Shown one piece after another: positions 34,089 through 42,265 of a DNA stretch of 64,000 nt. Numbering within the stretch: the first letter of the stretch is position 1; every line of letters begins with the position of its first letter. The DNA lies in contig DATKYS010000132.1 in NCBI GenBank assembly GCA_035528375.1, positions 4,901-68,900 on the forward strand, in the 5' to 3' direction. Made by a program: the position numbers and the translations under genes. A model generated the notes under the pieces. The model made no database searches, was not told where the DNA came from, and was given only the letters and a program-made list of their open reading frames with translations. Source of the stretch: a bacterium. Lineage in GTDB: Bacteria; RBG-13-66-14.

Positions 34089-35096
34089 ATGGAGGAAACC
34101 ATCCGCGCCCTGTGCCAGCTCTACGGCCCCTCGGGTCACGAGGAACGGGTTGTGGAGAGGATCGAGAAGATGGTGAAGCCGCACGTGGACGAGCTTCGCC
34201 GCGACGTGATGGGCAACCTGCTGACCCGGATCGGTTCGGGCGGCAGTAAGCTGATGTTCGCCGCCCACACCGACGAGATCGGCGTGGTGGTGCACTACAT
34301 AGACGAAAAAGGGTTCGCCCGCATCTCCCCCGTGGGCGGGGTGCAACCGCTGTGGCTCTACGGGCGGCGGGTTCAGTTCGCCAACGGTACCGTCGGCGTC
34401 ATCGGCCGGGAGCAACTCGGCACCGAGCCGAAGGACACGGACTGGAACAACCTGTTCCTCGACGTGGGGGTCACGTCGAAGAAGGACGCGGAGAAGCTCA
34501 TCGCCGTGGGAGACTTCGGGGTTTTCGTGCGCTCAACAGTAGCCCAGGGCAGGGTCTTCATCTCCAAGGCGCTGGACGACCGCATCGGCTGCGCCGTCCT
34601 CGTCGAGGCGCTGAAGAAGCTGAAGAAAAAGGCGAAGAACGAGGTCCACTTCGTCTTCACCGTCCAGGAGGAGGTGGGCGTCCGCGGGGCGCGGACCAGC
34701 GCCTGGAGCGTCACCCCCGACGTGGGCTACGCCATTGACATCACCGGCTGGGGGGACACGCCCCTCGTCGAGCCGATGAACGTCGAGCTGGGGAAGGGTG
34801 TGGCGATCAAGGCCATGGACCAGGGTACCATCGTCTCGCCTAAGGTCCGCAAGCTGATGGTTGATACGGCCGTGGCGAAGGGCATCCCGTACCAGATGGA
34901 GGTGCTGCGCGGCGGCGCCACCGACGCCTTCGCCATCCAGTTCACGAAGACCGGCGTGCCCTGCGGCGTCATCTCCATCCCGACCCGTTACGTCCACCAA
35001 CCCAGCGAAATGGCGCACATGGACGATTTCGCCGGCGCCGTCAAGCTGGTCTGCGCCCTGGCCAACGCCGACCATTCGGCGGTCCTGGCCACTTGA
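34089..35096 (+). CDS. M42 family aminopeptidase, third of three
   Basis: 335 residues from ATG 34089 (GGAG upstream in TCCGGAGGA at 34074-34082); the longer in-frame reading begins inside the second gene in another frame. Motifs: FAAHTDEIGVVV, SKALDDRIGCAVL, VQEEVGVRGARTSA, YAIDITGWGD, IPTRYVHQPSE. All metal and catalytic residues intact. The last gene of the cluster, 23 bases after the second, followed by a terminator at 35122. Confidence 0.93.
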   Translation: MEETIRALCQLYGPSGHEERVVERIEKMVKPHVDELRRDVMGNLLTRIGSGGSKLMFAAHTDEIGVVVHYIDEKGFARISPVGGVQPLWLYGRRVQFANGTVGVIGREQLGTEPKDTDWNNLFLDVGVTSKKDAEKLIAVGDFGVFVRSTVAQGRVFISKALDDRIGCAVLVEALKKLKKKAKNEVHFVFTVQEEVGVRGARTSAWSVTPDVGYAIDITGWGDTPLVEPMNVELGKGVAIKAMDQGTIVSPKVRKLMVDTAVAKGIPYQMEVLRGGATDAFAIQFTKTGVPCGVISIPTRYVHQPSEMAHMDDFAGAVKLVCALANADHSAVLAT

Positions 35097-35121
35097 TTCC
35101 GAGCCCTTGTGTAGTCAAACG

Positions 35122-35148
35122 GGCCGGCCATTTGGTCGGCCTTTTTTT
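35122..35148 (+). terminator. Intrinsic terminator after the M42 cluster
   Basis: GGCCGGCC/GGTCGGCC imperfect stem around ATTT, then a run of seven T. Confidence 0.8.
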
Positions 35149-35545
35149 CGGGGCGACCGATGGGCGAGGGCTGCCGCGTGTCCCCTCCCCCCGTTGGGGG
35201 GAGGGCTAGGGTGAGGGGTGGAAAGCGGCGGGGATAGGAATCCCCGCCCTACATTTAAGGAAAGCTCGTAGGAGCCGACGGGCCAGGGTGAGGGTCGGGG
35301 TAGGGAATGTGGAAACGGCGGCCCGCGACCTCCCTCTCCCTCCGGGAGAGGGATTGAGGGTGAGGGCCACTATTGATAAAAGACGGCGTGGACTAAAGTC
35401 CCCGCCCTACATTAAGGAAGCGCAACGCCCTCGTAGGGGCCGACCTTTAGGTCGGCCCGCGGGCGGGTGTGGACACCCGCCCCTACTGCGGAGGTGTGAG
35501 CGTGATACTCGAAAGGGCCCGCCCAAAGGCAGGCCCGTTTGCGAC
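35149..35545. repeat. Protein-free stretch of degenerate intergenic repeats
   Basis: No gene seen. It holds several imperfect copies of a short unit ending CCGCCCTACATTAA (35243-35258, 35398-35415, and a relative near 35852-35866), plus the dyads GGCCGACCTTTAGGTCGG and GGGTGTGGACACCC. The composition stays GC-rich. Looks like accumulated REP-type elements. Confidence 0.55.
35433..35485. repeat. Two-palindrome intergenic repeat, copy 1
   Basis: GTAGGGGCCGACCTTTAGG followed by TCGGCCCGC and the dyad GGGCGGGTGTGGACACCCGCCC (split here), ending CCCTAC; the whole unit is bounded by GTAGGGG and CCCCTAC. The same two parts recur at 44311-44428, there separated by 64 bases. Confidence 0.65.
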
Positions 35546-35621
35546 TGGTGGAGATGAGCGGGCTCGAACCGCCGGCCTCAGCCTTGCGAAGGCTGCGCTC
35601 TCCCAGCTGAGCTACATCCCC
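35546..35621 (-). tRNA. tRNA-Ala (anticodon CGC)
   Basis: 76 bases with encoded CCA. Acceptor GGGGATG/CATCTCC, D-arm GCTC/GAGC, anticodon stem CAGCC/GGCTG around TTCGCAA (CGC), T-arm GGCGG-TTCGAGC-CCGCT. Read from 35621 down to 35546. No class-II-type repeat follows. Confidence 0.95.
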
Positions 35622-35633
35622 TCAAACCCCCCA

Positions 35634-35675
35634 TCCCCCCCATCTTGGGGGGGCACAGTCGCGGGGGGAATTTTT
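35634..35675. repeat. 42-bp C/G-tract repeat, copy 1
   Basis: CCCCCCATCTTGGGGGG, then GCACAGTCGCGGGGGGAATTTTT. An almost exact copy lies at 35733-35774. A C6-ATCTT-G7 hairpin is possible. Confidence 0.7.
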
Positions 35676-35732
35676 CTCGATTCGACAATCACCGCCGCGT
35701 GCGGAGCCCGGTTTCCGTTTGAAGCCCCTCAA

Positions 35733-35774
35733 CCCCCCCATCTTGGGGGGGGCACAGTCGCGGGGGGAATTTTT
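35733..35774. repeat. 42-bp C/G-tract repeat, copy 2
   Basis: Same as 35634-35675 apart from one extra G in the G-run. The bases between the copies (35676-35732) are unrelated. Confidence 0.7.
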
Positions 35775-35895
35775 AAAATTAGCTACAATTGCGTTGCGTA
35801 CGGAAGGTAAATTTCCCGTTCTCGGCGGCCCGCAGAGGACTCGTCCTACGGGGCCGCCCTACATTAACAGAAACGGCGGAATTGTAAACATGCGT

Positions 35896-35968
35896 CGCTC
35901 GCGGCGTTGACTTTCGAATGGATTAACCGTTCGTCGCGGAACCGGGGTCCAGCGCCCCGCGCTTCAAG
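35896..35968 (-). repeat. Class-II-tRNA repeat, distal copy after tRNA-Ser(GGA)
   Basis: Read in tRNA direction: GCGCGGGGCGCTGGACCCC hairpin-and-tail, then TTCCGCGACGAACGG, TTAATCCATTCGAAAG and CGCCGCGAGCG. A run of 40 bases is identical to the proximal copy at 35991-36060. Confidence 0.75.
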
Positions 35969-35990
35969 AAAAAATAAGGAACTGAAAAAG

Positions 35991-36060
35991 GGCTCCACTC
36001 GCGGCGTTGACTTTCGAATGGATTAACCGTTCGTCGCGGCTACGCTGGCGGCTCAGCCGC
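35991..36060 (-). repeat. Class-II-tRNA repeat, proximal copy after tRNA-Ser(GGA)
   Basis: Starts directly after the tRNA CCA end. Opens with the perfect hairpin GCGGCT-G-AGCCGC, then GCCGCGACGAACGG, TTAATCCATTCGAAAG and ends CGCCGCGAGTGG. Confidence 0.78.
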
Positions 36061-36154
36061 TGGCGGAGAGGGAGGGATTCGAACCCTCGAGGGGAGGATA
36101 AGTCCCCTACGCGATTTCCAGTCGCGCCCCTTCGACCAACTCGGACACCTCTCC
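36061..36154 (-). tRNA. tRNA-Ser (anticodon GGA)
   Basis: 94 bases with encoded CCA and a long variable arm (AGGGGAC-TTATC-CTCCCCT region). Acceptor GGAGAGG/CCTCTCC, anticodon stem CGCGA/TCGCG around CTGGAAA (GGA), T-arm GAGGG-TTCGAAT-CCCTC. Read from 36154 down to 36061. Confidence 0.96.
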
Positions 36155-36218
36155 GCGTGCCTGGAGTTCGAAGCTGTCAGTGGGGCGTTAGGCTGCATCT
36201 TTAATACTTGAATTAATA

Positions 36219-36282
36219 CAGCTCGCGGCGGTTGTTATTGAATGTATGGAACCGTTCGTCGCGGCTACGCTGGCGGTGCATT
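36219..36282 (-). repeat. Class-II-tRNA repeat, distal copy after tRNA-Ser(CGA)
   Basis: In tRNA direction: CCAGCGTAGCCGCGACGAAC, GGTTCCATACATTCAATA, CAACCGCCGCGAGC. Shares GCGTAGCCGCGACGAACGGTT with the copy at 35991. Confidence 0.65.
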
Positions 36283-36303
36283 GTACTGACAGATTTTTAA
36301 GCA

Positions 36304-36470
<167 letters not shown>

Positions 36471-36584
36471 AGCGCGCTCGCGAGTATAACCGAGGGTGTA
36501 GAGGCTGTCAAGAAGCGGCTCGGAGGCGCCTTGCGCTCGACCGAAGCATCGGTTATTCTCGGGTTGCGACCGAGGGGGCCGTGA

Positions 36585-38021
36585 ATGTCGTTGCCGAAAA
36601 ACATCGTCCGGTTGGGTGAGTTCGAGTGGCGCATCGAGCCGTGGTATTTTCGCGGGATGCTCCGTCCTGCGCGGATCTTCGTCGGCGAGGAGGAGCTGGA
36701 GCGCGCGCACGCCGACGGCGCCCTGCGGCAGATAGCCGAGGTGGCGTGCCTGCCGGGCGGGGTGGGCGAGGCGCTTGCGATGCCGGACATCCACCACGGG
36801 TACGGCTTCCCGATCGGCGGCGTGGCGGCCTTCGATGCCGTGGAGGGAATAGTCAGCCCCGGCGGCGTGGGGTACGACATCAACTGCGGGGTGCGGGCCC
36901 TGACGACACCCCTGACCGCGGATGAGGTCCGGAAATGGGTGGACCGGCTGGCCGACGCCCTCTTCAGTGGAGTTCCCTGCGGCGTGGGTTCGCACACCCG
37001 GGAGTCCTTCTCCGACGATGAGCTGGACCGCGTCATGCGAGACGGCGCCGGGTGGGCCGTGGCCCTGGGGCGGGGCTTCGGGGAGGACCTATCCGCCTGC
37101 GAGTCGGAGGGCGCGGTGGAGGGGGCCGATCCCCGGGCCGTTTCCGCCACGGCCAAGGAGCGTGGGCGGAACCAGTTGGGCACCCTGGGGTCGGGGAACC
37201 ACTTCCTCGAGGTGCAGCGCGTGGCCGAGGTGTACGATCCCGACGTGGCCGCCGAGTGGGGCGTCGAGACCGTGGACCGGGTCACGGTGATGATCCACTG
37301 CGGCAGCCGCGGCCTGGGGCACCAGGTCTGCGACGATTACCTGAAGCTGCTCCGGGCGGGCGGGGGGGACTGGCCGAACCGGGAGCTGGTTTACGCCCGG
37401 ATCGGTTCCCCCGAGGGCGGGCGCTACCTGGCGGCGATGGCCGCGGCGGCCAACTACGCCTGGGCGAACCGCCAGCTCATCGCCCATAAGGTGCGCGGCG
37501 TCTTCGAGAAGATTTTCGGCGTCCGGCCGGATGGACTCCGCCAGATCTACGACGTGGCCCACAACGTGGCGAAATTCGAGGAGCACGTCGTGGACGGTCG
37601 GAAGCGGAAACTACTCGTCCACCGCAAGGGGGCGACCCGGGCCTTTCCCGCCGGCCATCCCGACCTGCCTGAGCGTTTCCGCCCCCTGGGCCAGCCGGTG
37701 ATTCTACCCGGCGACATGGGCACGGCCAGCTACCTGCTCCTCGGCATACCCGGCGTTTTGGAGAAGAGTTTCGGCTCGACGGGTCACGGGGCCGGTCGGC
37801 GGATGAGCCGCAAGGAGGCGGTGCGGACACTCCGGGGTCGGAAAATTGTCGAGGAACTGGGCGAGCGGGGCGTCACCGTCCGCTGGGAGGGGCGGGACAC
37901 GCTTTACGAGGAGCACCCCCTGGCGTACAAGGACGTTCACGAGGTGGCCGCGGTCTGCGAGGGCGCGGGGCTGGCGCGCAGGGTCGTCCGCCTGGAACCG
38001 CTGGCGGTGATTAAGGGATGA
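36585..38021 (+). CDS. rtcB: RNA ligase RtcB (3'-phosphate / 5'-OH)
   Basis: 478 residues. Metal-site motifs: MPDIHHGYGFPIGGVAAFD, SPGGVGYDINCGVRAL (Cys ligand), GTLGSGNHFLEVQ, IHCGSRGLGHQV, DVAHN. Nucleotidyl His is in STGHGAGRRMSR. HRKGATRAFPAGH and VILPGDMGTASYLL complete the GTP pocket. RtcB joins 2',3'-cyclic phosphate ends to 5'-OH, repairing or splicing RNA, using GTP and Mn2+. It lies directly after a block of three tRNA genes transcribed from the other strand, so it may repair tRNAs. Stop overlaps the next gene by 4 bases. No archease gene nearby. Confidence 0.96.
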   Translation: MSLPKNIVRLGEFEWRIEPWYFRGMLRPARIFVGEEELERAHADGALRQIAEVACLPGGVGEALAMPDIHHGYGFPIGGVAAFDAVEGIVSPGGVGYDINCGVRALTTPLTADEVRKWVDRLADALFSGVPCGVGSHTRESFSDDELDRVMRDGAGWAVALGRGFGEDLSACESEGAVEGADPRAVSATAKERGRNQLGTLGSGNHFLEVQRVAEVYDPDVAAEWGVETVDRVTVMIHCGSRGLGHQVCDDYLKLLRAGGGDWPNRELVYARIGSPEGGRYLAAMAAAANYAWANRQLIAHKVRGVFEKIFGVRPDGLRQIYDVAHNVAKFEEHVVDGRKRKLLVHRKGATRAFPAGHPDLPERFRPLGQPVILPGDMGTASYLLLGIPGVLEKSFGSTGHGAGRRMSRKEAVRTLRGRKIVEELGERGVTVRWEGRDTLYEEHPLAYKDVHEVAAVCEGAGLARRVVRLEPLAVIKG

Positions 38022-39241
38022 CCTACGACGTGGTCGTTGTCGGTGGTGGCGCGGCGGGTCTGACGGCGGGATTGTCCGCGGCCCGGAGCGGCGCGCGGGT
38101 TTTAATCCTGGAGCGCGGTCCCCGGCCGGGACGAAAGATTCTCGTCACCGGGAACGGCCGCTGCAACCTGACGAACGCCCTGGCCGACGGGATCGAGCAT
38201 TACCGCGGCGCCGAGCCGCGATTCTGCTACGGCGCCCTGCGCCGGTTCCCCGTCGCCGACACCCTGGCCTTTTTTTCGAAATTGGGGGTTCCCTGTGTGG
38301 ACGAGGGGGACGGCCACTACTACCCCCGGTCCTTCTCGGCGGCCGACGTCGCCGATTCCCTGGAACTCTCCTACCGCGAGGCCGGCGGCGAGGTGGTCGC
38401 CAACGCGCGGGTCGTCGGGCTGGCCCCCGGCCCGCCCTGGGTAGTCGCGGGGGCGGGTGGTCGGAGCTGGTCCACCCGGGCGGTGGTCCTGGCGACGGGC
38501 GGTCGCTCGGCGCCCAAGACCGGCTCGGACGGCGACGGTTTCACTCTGGCCGGGAAGCTCGGGCACTGGATTACGCCGGTGGCCCCGGCCATCGTCCCGC
38601 TCACCGTCGCGGGGAATTTGGGCCACTTCCTCCAGGGCGTGAAAGTGACGGCGGCGTTGCGGGCTCCCCGGTTGGGGTTGGAGGCGGGTCCCGCGGAGCT
38701 GATGTTCGCCCACTACGGTGTTTCAGGTCCGCTGGCCCTGGGGCTCTCCGTGGAAATCGGTCTGGCTGTCGAGAGCGGTCCGATGGACCTGGAACTGGAC
38801 CTGTTGCCCGAGATGGGGCCGGAAGAACTGTCCACGTTCCTGCAATCACGCGCCGAAGCGCACCCCAAACGCGAGCTGGGAAACCTTCTCCTGGGCGTCC
38901 TGCCGCGGAAGGTTTTTCCCGCGGTGCTCCGCCGGCAGGGGATGGATCCCGGCGGGGCTCTCGGGGAGATGCGGGGGGAGCTGCGGGAGCGACTGGTCGG
39001 CCTCCTGAATGCGTACCCCTTGGTCTGCACCGGCACCCTGGGGTGGGACGAGGCGGCGGCGACGCTCGGCGGCGTGGACACACGGGAGGTGGGGCCGAAG
39101 ACCCTTGAGAGCCGGATACACCCCGGCCTCTTCTTCGCGGGTGAGGTCCTCGACGTGTGCGGGGAGTGCGGGGGCTTCAACCTCCAGTGGGCCTGGTCCT
39201 CGGGGTACGTCGCCGGCTCGAGCGCGGCCGGCGCGGATTGA
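38018..39241 (+). CDS. HI0933/YhiN-family FAD flavoprotein
   Basis: 407 residues. Rossmann motif DVVVVGGGAAGLTAGLSAARSGARVLILER at the start, GRKILVTGNGRCNLTNA (HI0933 signature), VLATGGRSAPKTGSDGDGFTLA, and C-terminal FFAGEVLDVCGECGGFNLQWAWSSGYVAG. These match the BaiN/RdsA-like family of NAD(P)/FAD-dependent oxidoreductases whose substrates are mostly unknown. ATGA overlap with rtcB indicates co-translation, though a functional link is not established. Terminator just downstream. Confidence 0.92.
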   Translation: MTYDVVVVGGGAAGLTAGLSAARSGARVLILERGPRPGRKILVTGNGRCNLTNALADGIEHYRGAEPRFCYGALRRFPVADTLAFFSKLGVPCVDEGDGHYYPRSFSAADVADSLELSYREAGGEVVANARVVGLAPGPPWVVAGAGGRSWSTRAVVLATGGRSAPKTGSDGDGFTLAGKLGHWITPVAPAIVPLTVAGNLGHFLQGVKVTAALRAPRLGLEAGPAELMFAHYGVSGPLALGLSVEIGLAVESGPMDLELDLLPEMGPEELSTFLQSRAEAHPKRELGNLLLGVLPRKVFPAVLRRQGMDPGGALGEMRGELRERLVGLLNAYPLVCTGTLGWDEAAATLGGVDTREVGPKTLESRIHPGLFFAGEVLDVCGECGGFNLQWAWSSGYVAGSSAAGAD

Positions 39242-39253
39242 ACATCTTCGATT

Positions 39254-39280
39254 AAAAAAGGCCGGCGGTCCCGGCCTTTT
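39254..39280. terminator. Intrinsic terminator after the flavoprotein gene
   Basis: AAAAAAGGCCGG / CCGGCCTTTT around CGGT, between convergent genes, so it can serve both strands. Confidence 0.8.
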
Positions 39281-39294
39281 CAATGCACGGATAC

Positions 39295-39513
39295 CTAGCC
39301 GACCACCTTGATCTTCCATCCGATTTCCGCCCCGGTCCAGGTGTCCTCGGCGAGGTCCTGTTTCTCGGCCGGGATGCGGACCGCCATGCTGCAGTCGGGG
39401 TCGCCCGGCGGGTTGGGGACGAGCTTCGCCTCGATCCCCTCCCTGACGATCGAGCGGTAGGCCATCATGGTCCGTGTGTTCGAGCCGAAGGTGTAGTAGG
39501 CGAAACCCGTCAA
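39295..39513 (-). CDS. DUF3343 putative Se/S carrier-like protein
   Basis: 72 residues: MTGFAYYTFGSNTRTMMAYRSIVREGIEAKLVPNPPGDPDCSMAVRIPAEKQDLAEDTW. The F-G-S-x-x-x-x-M-x-A start, L-V-P-x-P and one conserved Cys (DPDCSMAV) match DUF3343, proposed to carry sulfur or selenium from a desulfurase. It overlaps the upstream cysteine desulfurase by 4 bases (ATGA), which supports that role. Function not shown experimentally as far as I know. Confidence 0.85.
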   Translation of the reverse strand: MTGFAYYTFGSNTRTMMAYRSIVREGIEAKLVPNPPGDPDCSMAVRIPAEKQDLAEDTWTGAEIGWKIKVVG

Positions 39514-40688
39514 GCGAGTATCCCCCCCAGCGTCCGGTCCAGCACGTCCAGGTCGTCTTCGGTGTTGAAGGCCCCGAGGCTTACCCGCACGGCCCCGGTC
39601 TCATGGGTGCCCGCCAGCTCGTGTGCTCCCGGGGCGCAGTGCAGGCCCGTCCGGACCTGAATCCCCCCGCGCTCCTCGAGGTCGGCGGCCAGTCGGTTGG
39701 CGTCCCGGCCCGGGATGGTGAACGTGGCGAGGGGGACCCTGCCTTCGACGTCGGGCGGTCCGATCAGCCGGGCCCCGTTTTTTTTCAGAATGTCCAGGAG
39801 CTTTTTCAGCAGGCGGGTCTTTTGTCGGTGCAACTCCTCCACGCCCCGGTCCAGAACCCACTCGATGCCGGCGGTGAGCCCCACCAGGCCGACGACGTTG
39901 TAGGTGCCGCACTCGAGCCTCTCGGGCAACTCCTCGGGCATGTCCTCGGTGATGGGCGTCCCGCCGCCGCCGCGCAGGAGGGGAATCGGCTCGACACCCT
40001 CGGCCGCGTACAGGCCGCCGGTGCCCTGTGGTCCGAGCATCCCCTTGTGGCCGGTGAAGGCGGCCGCGTCCACGCCCCATTTCTCCAATTCGAGGGGGAC
40101 GACGCCGGAGGCCTGGGCGATGTCGGCCAGGACCAGGACGCCGTGCGCGTGGGCGACCGCCGTAAGCTCGGCGAGCGGCTGGACCGTTCCCAGGACGTTG
40201 GACACGTGGTTCAGGCAGAGCATCCTCGGCTGCTTCTCACCGAGCAGACGGTCCACGGCAGCGGGATCGTGGGGCCGGGTGTGATCGGCCGGGGCGAACC
40301 AGTCCAGCCCGATGACCCCCCGGCGGGCCAGGTCCAGGAGCGGTCGGCGCACGGCGTTGTGGTTGGTGACGCAGGCGAGGACTCGGTCACCCGGTTTCAG
40401 GAGGCCGTAGAGGGCCTGGTTCAGGGCCCAGGTGGCGCCGGGGCCCAGGCAGATGCGCTGCGGCTGTGTCACGCCCAGGAGCCGGGCTACCGCCTCCCGC
40501 GCCGCGAAGACAGACCCCGCGGCGTGGATGGCCCGGGTGTGTGAGCCGCGCCCCGCCGAACCGCCCTCCTCGGTGAGAAAGCGGGTCATCGCACGGGCGA
40601 CGGCGGGCGGTTTGGGCCAGCTCGTGGCCGAGTTGTCCAGGTAGATGTAGCGGAACTCGCTCAACGGGATTCCGAGATTGGAAGACAC
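39510..40688 (-). CDS. Cysteine desulfurase-like PLP aminotransferase class V
   Basis: 392 residues. YIYLDNSATSWPKPPAVARAM at the N-terminus, HNAVRRPL (the substrate His), ADIAQASGVVP (PLP Asp), the PLP-lysine block FTGHKGMLGPQGTGGLY and catalytic loop TGLHCAPGAHE with the persulfide Cys. The TSWPKP and GLHCAPGAH signatures match the group found with DUF3343 and SelD-linked enzymes, so it may serve sulfur or selenium transfer. Its N-terminus overlaps the end of the thioesterase gene by 28 bases. Confidence 0.9.
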   Translation of the reverse strand: MSSNLGIPLSEFRYIYLDNSATSWPKPPAVARAMTRFLTEEGGSAGRGSHTRAIHAAGSVFAAREAVARLLGVTQPQRICLGPGATWALNQALYGLLKPGDRVLACVTNHNAVRRPLLDLARRGVIGLDWFAPADHTRPHDPAAVDRLLGEKQPRMLCLNHVSNVLGTVQPLAELTAVAHAHGVLVLADIAQASGVVPLELEKWGVDAAAFTGHKGMLGPQGTGGLYAAEGVEPIPLLRGGGGTPITEDMPEELPERLECGTYNVVGLVGLTAGIEWVLDRGVEELHRQKTRLLKKLLDILKKNGARLIGPPDVEGRVPLATFTIPGRDANRLAADLEERGGIQVRTGLHCAPGAHELAGTHETGAVRVSLGAFNTEDDLDVLDRTLGGILA

Positions 40689-41077
40689 CGTTTGAAGGCG
40701 TCGGTGAGCCAGGGTGGCGGACGACGGGGCGTACCGTCCCGGTTCGTCACCGCGTGCCGGGTGAAGCCGGTGACCAGGAGCTCGCCGTCGCGGTGAATCT
40801 CGTAGTCAATGCGCAGGCTGACCGGCCTGAGCTCGCCGACCACGGCGGTGACCTCGACCAGGTCGTCGTACCTCGCGCTATTCACGAACCTGGCGCCCGT
40901 TTCCACCGCGGGGAGGTAGTAGCCCCGCCGCTCCATCTCGATGTAGGGGAGGCCGGCCTCGCGGAGGAGTTCGGTGCGCGCCGCCTCGAACCACACGAGG
41001 TAGTTGACGTTGTACACGATGCCCATCTGGTCCGTCTCGGCGTAGAGAACCCGGTGGGTGATGGTGTGGGGCGGCAT
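40661..41077 (-). CDS. YbgC/FadM-type acyl-CoA thioesterase (hotdog fold)
   Basis: 138 residues. RVLYAETDQMGIVYNVNYLVWFEAARTELLREAGLP is the 4HBT signature with the catalytic Asp in T-D-Q-M-G; then PAVETGARFVNSARYDDLVEVTAVV and YEIHRDGELLVTGFTRHAV. Hydrolyses acyl-CoA thioesters. It is first of a minus-strand run with the desulfurase and DUF3343 genes. Starts at ATG 41077. Confidence 0.92.
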   Translation of the reverse strand: MPPHTITHRVLYAETDQMGIVYNVNYLVWFEAARTELLREAGLPYIEMERRGYYLPAVETGARFVNSARYDDLVEVTAVVGELRPVSLRIDYEIHRDGELLVTGFTRHAVTNRDGTPRRPPPWLTDAFKRCLPISESR

Positions 41078-41157
41078 GCAAACCTCTTCGGGCGTGTTTC
41101 AGGCCATTATAAAGGTTTAGCCGGGGACGGGCAAGCGGGCGGAGGTAACCGTGCCGC

Positions 41158-41186
41158 TTCACAAGCCGGGGGCCGTCTGGTAAGAT
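41158..41186 (+). promoter_or_regulatory. Promoter of the lgt gene
   Basis: TTCACA (41158-41163), 17-base spacer ending TGG, TAAGAT (41181-41186), an extended -10. Expected start near 41193. Confidence 0.6.
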
Positions 41187-41214
41187 AACCGCTCCCAACG
41201 CGCGCGAGGTTTCC

Positions 41215-42078
41215 GTGTACCCCGTTTTTCTCCGCGACATCCCGAACCCGCTCACCGGTGAGACCTTCGATATCCGGTGGTACGGCGTCTGGTTCATGGT
41301 GGCGCTTCTCGTCGGCCTGTTCGTCTTCGCCCGGCGCGGCAGGCGCATGTTGGGATTGCCCTTCGACGATGTCCTCATCCTGTCGGTGATCGTCATCGCC
41401 GCCGGTCTTTTCGGGGCCAAGCTGCTCACGGTCTTCCTCCGGTTGGACTACTTCTGGGCCGATCCCCTGGGTTTCCTCTTCGGTCGGAGCAACATCAGCA
41501 TCACCGGCGGGCTGTTGGGGGGCGGTCTGGCGCTCTGGCTATGCACCCGTCGGAAGGAGGGGATCGGTTTCCTCGGAGTTGCCGACGCCCTGGCCGGGGC
41601 CTTGCCGCTGGCCCAGGCCCTGGGGCGCCAGGGCTGCTTCTCCGCCGGTTGCTGTTACGGCAAGCCCACCCACGCCTGGTGGGGCGTCACCTTCACCCAC
41701 CCCGATTCGGTCTGCGGGCTGAAGGATGTCCCGCTCATCCCGACCCAACTCCTGGAGTCGGGGCTGAACCTCCTCCTCTTCATCGGGATAATACTCTTCG
41801 AGAAATTTTGCAAAAAAAGGCGTCAGGGGGCGACCTTCCTCGTGTACGGCTTCGGCTACGGGACTATCCGCTTCGTGATGGACTTTCTCCGGGCCGACAA
41901 GCAGGCCTTCTGGCTGGGGCTGACGACGAACCAGTGGGCGGTCGTCGTCGGCTTCGTGCTGTTGGGGCTTGCCTGGTGGCGGCTCCTGCCGAAGTCCGCC
42001 CTGGCCGTCGAGGCTTATGCCGACCCTCCGGCGCGGAGGATTTTCAAGACGAGGATAAAGAAGAGGGACCGCGGCTAG
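41215..42078 (+). CDS. lgt: Prolipoprotein diacylglyceryl transferase
   Basis: 287 residues from GTG 41215 (GCGAGG upstream). Multiple membrane helices with the family signature ALGRQGCFSAGCCYGKP and TTNQWAVVVGFVLLGL, plus ITGGLLGGGLAL where many members have S-F-H-G-G: the His often seen there is Thr. PLIPTQLLESG and YGTIRFVMDFLRAD match. It moves diacylglycerol onto the lipobox Cys of prolipoproteins, serving the several lipoproteins in this window. Probable single-gene transcript. Confidence 0.9.
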   Translation: MYPVFLRDIPNPLTGETFDIRWYGVWFMVALLVGLFVFARRGRRMLGLPFDDVLILSVIVIAAGLFGAKLLTVFLRLDYFWADPLGFLFGRSNISITGGLLGGGLALWLCTRRKEGIGFLGVADALAGALPLAQALGRQGCFSAGCCYGKPTHAWWGVTFTHPDSVCGLKDVPLIPTQLLESGLNLLLFIGIILFEKFCKKRRQGATFLVYGFGYGTIRFVMDFLRADKQAFWLGLTTNQWAVVVGFVLLGLAWWRLLPKSALAVEAYADPPARRIFKTRIKKRDRG

Positions 42079-42173
42079 GCCAAAAAGGCACTCTCCCCTG
42101 CGGCGGTGTCAAGGTGGCGCTTTAAAATCGGGGACGGTGCGTCGTAAAACGGCCCGTGGCGGCCGATTTCCTT

Positions 42174-42189
42174 TGGCACGCTGCTTGCT
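42174..42189 (+). promoter_or_regulatory. Sigma-54 (RpoN) promoter before groESL
   Basis: TGGCACG-CTGC-TTGCT, a full match to the TGGCACG-N4-TTGCW consensus, with GG (42175-42176) and GC (42187-42188) exactly 10 bases apart. Expected start near 42200, 66 bases before groES. No CIRCE element or good -35/-10 pair is seen here. Confidence 0.7.
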
Positions 42190-42265
42190 TTACCACCCAA
42201 TGGACTATCCTGTTCCAGTGTTTCGGTTCATTTTTTAAACAACCTCAGCCTTTCCCGGAGGAGAC

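Noticed and set aside
42100-42265. CIRCE operator or heat-shock promoter before groES
   Set aside because: No TTAGCACTC-type inverted repeat and no good -35/-10 pair found; the sigma-54 site is the only strong match.
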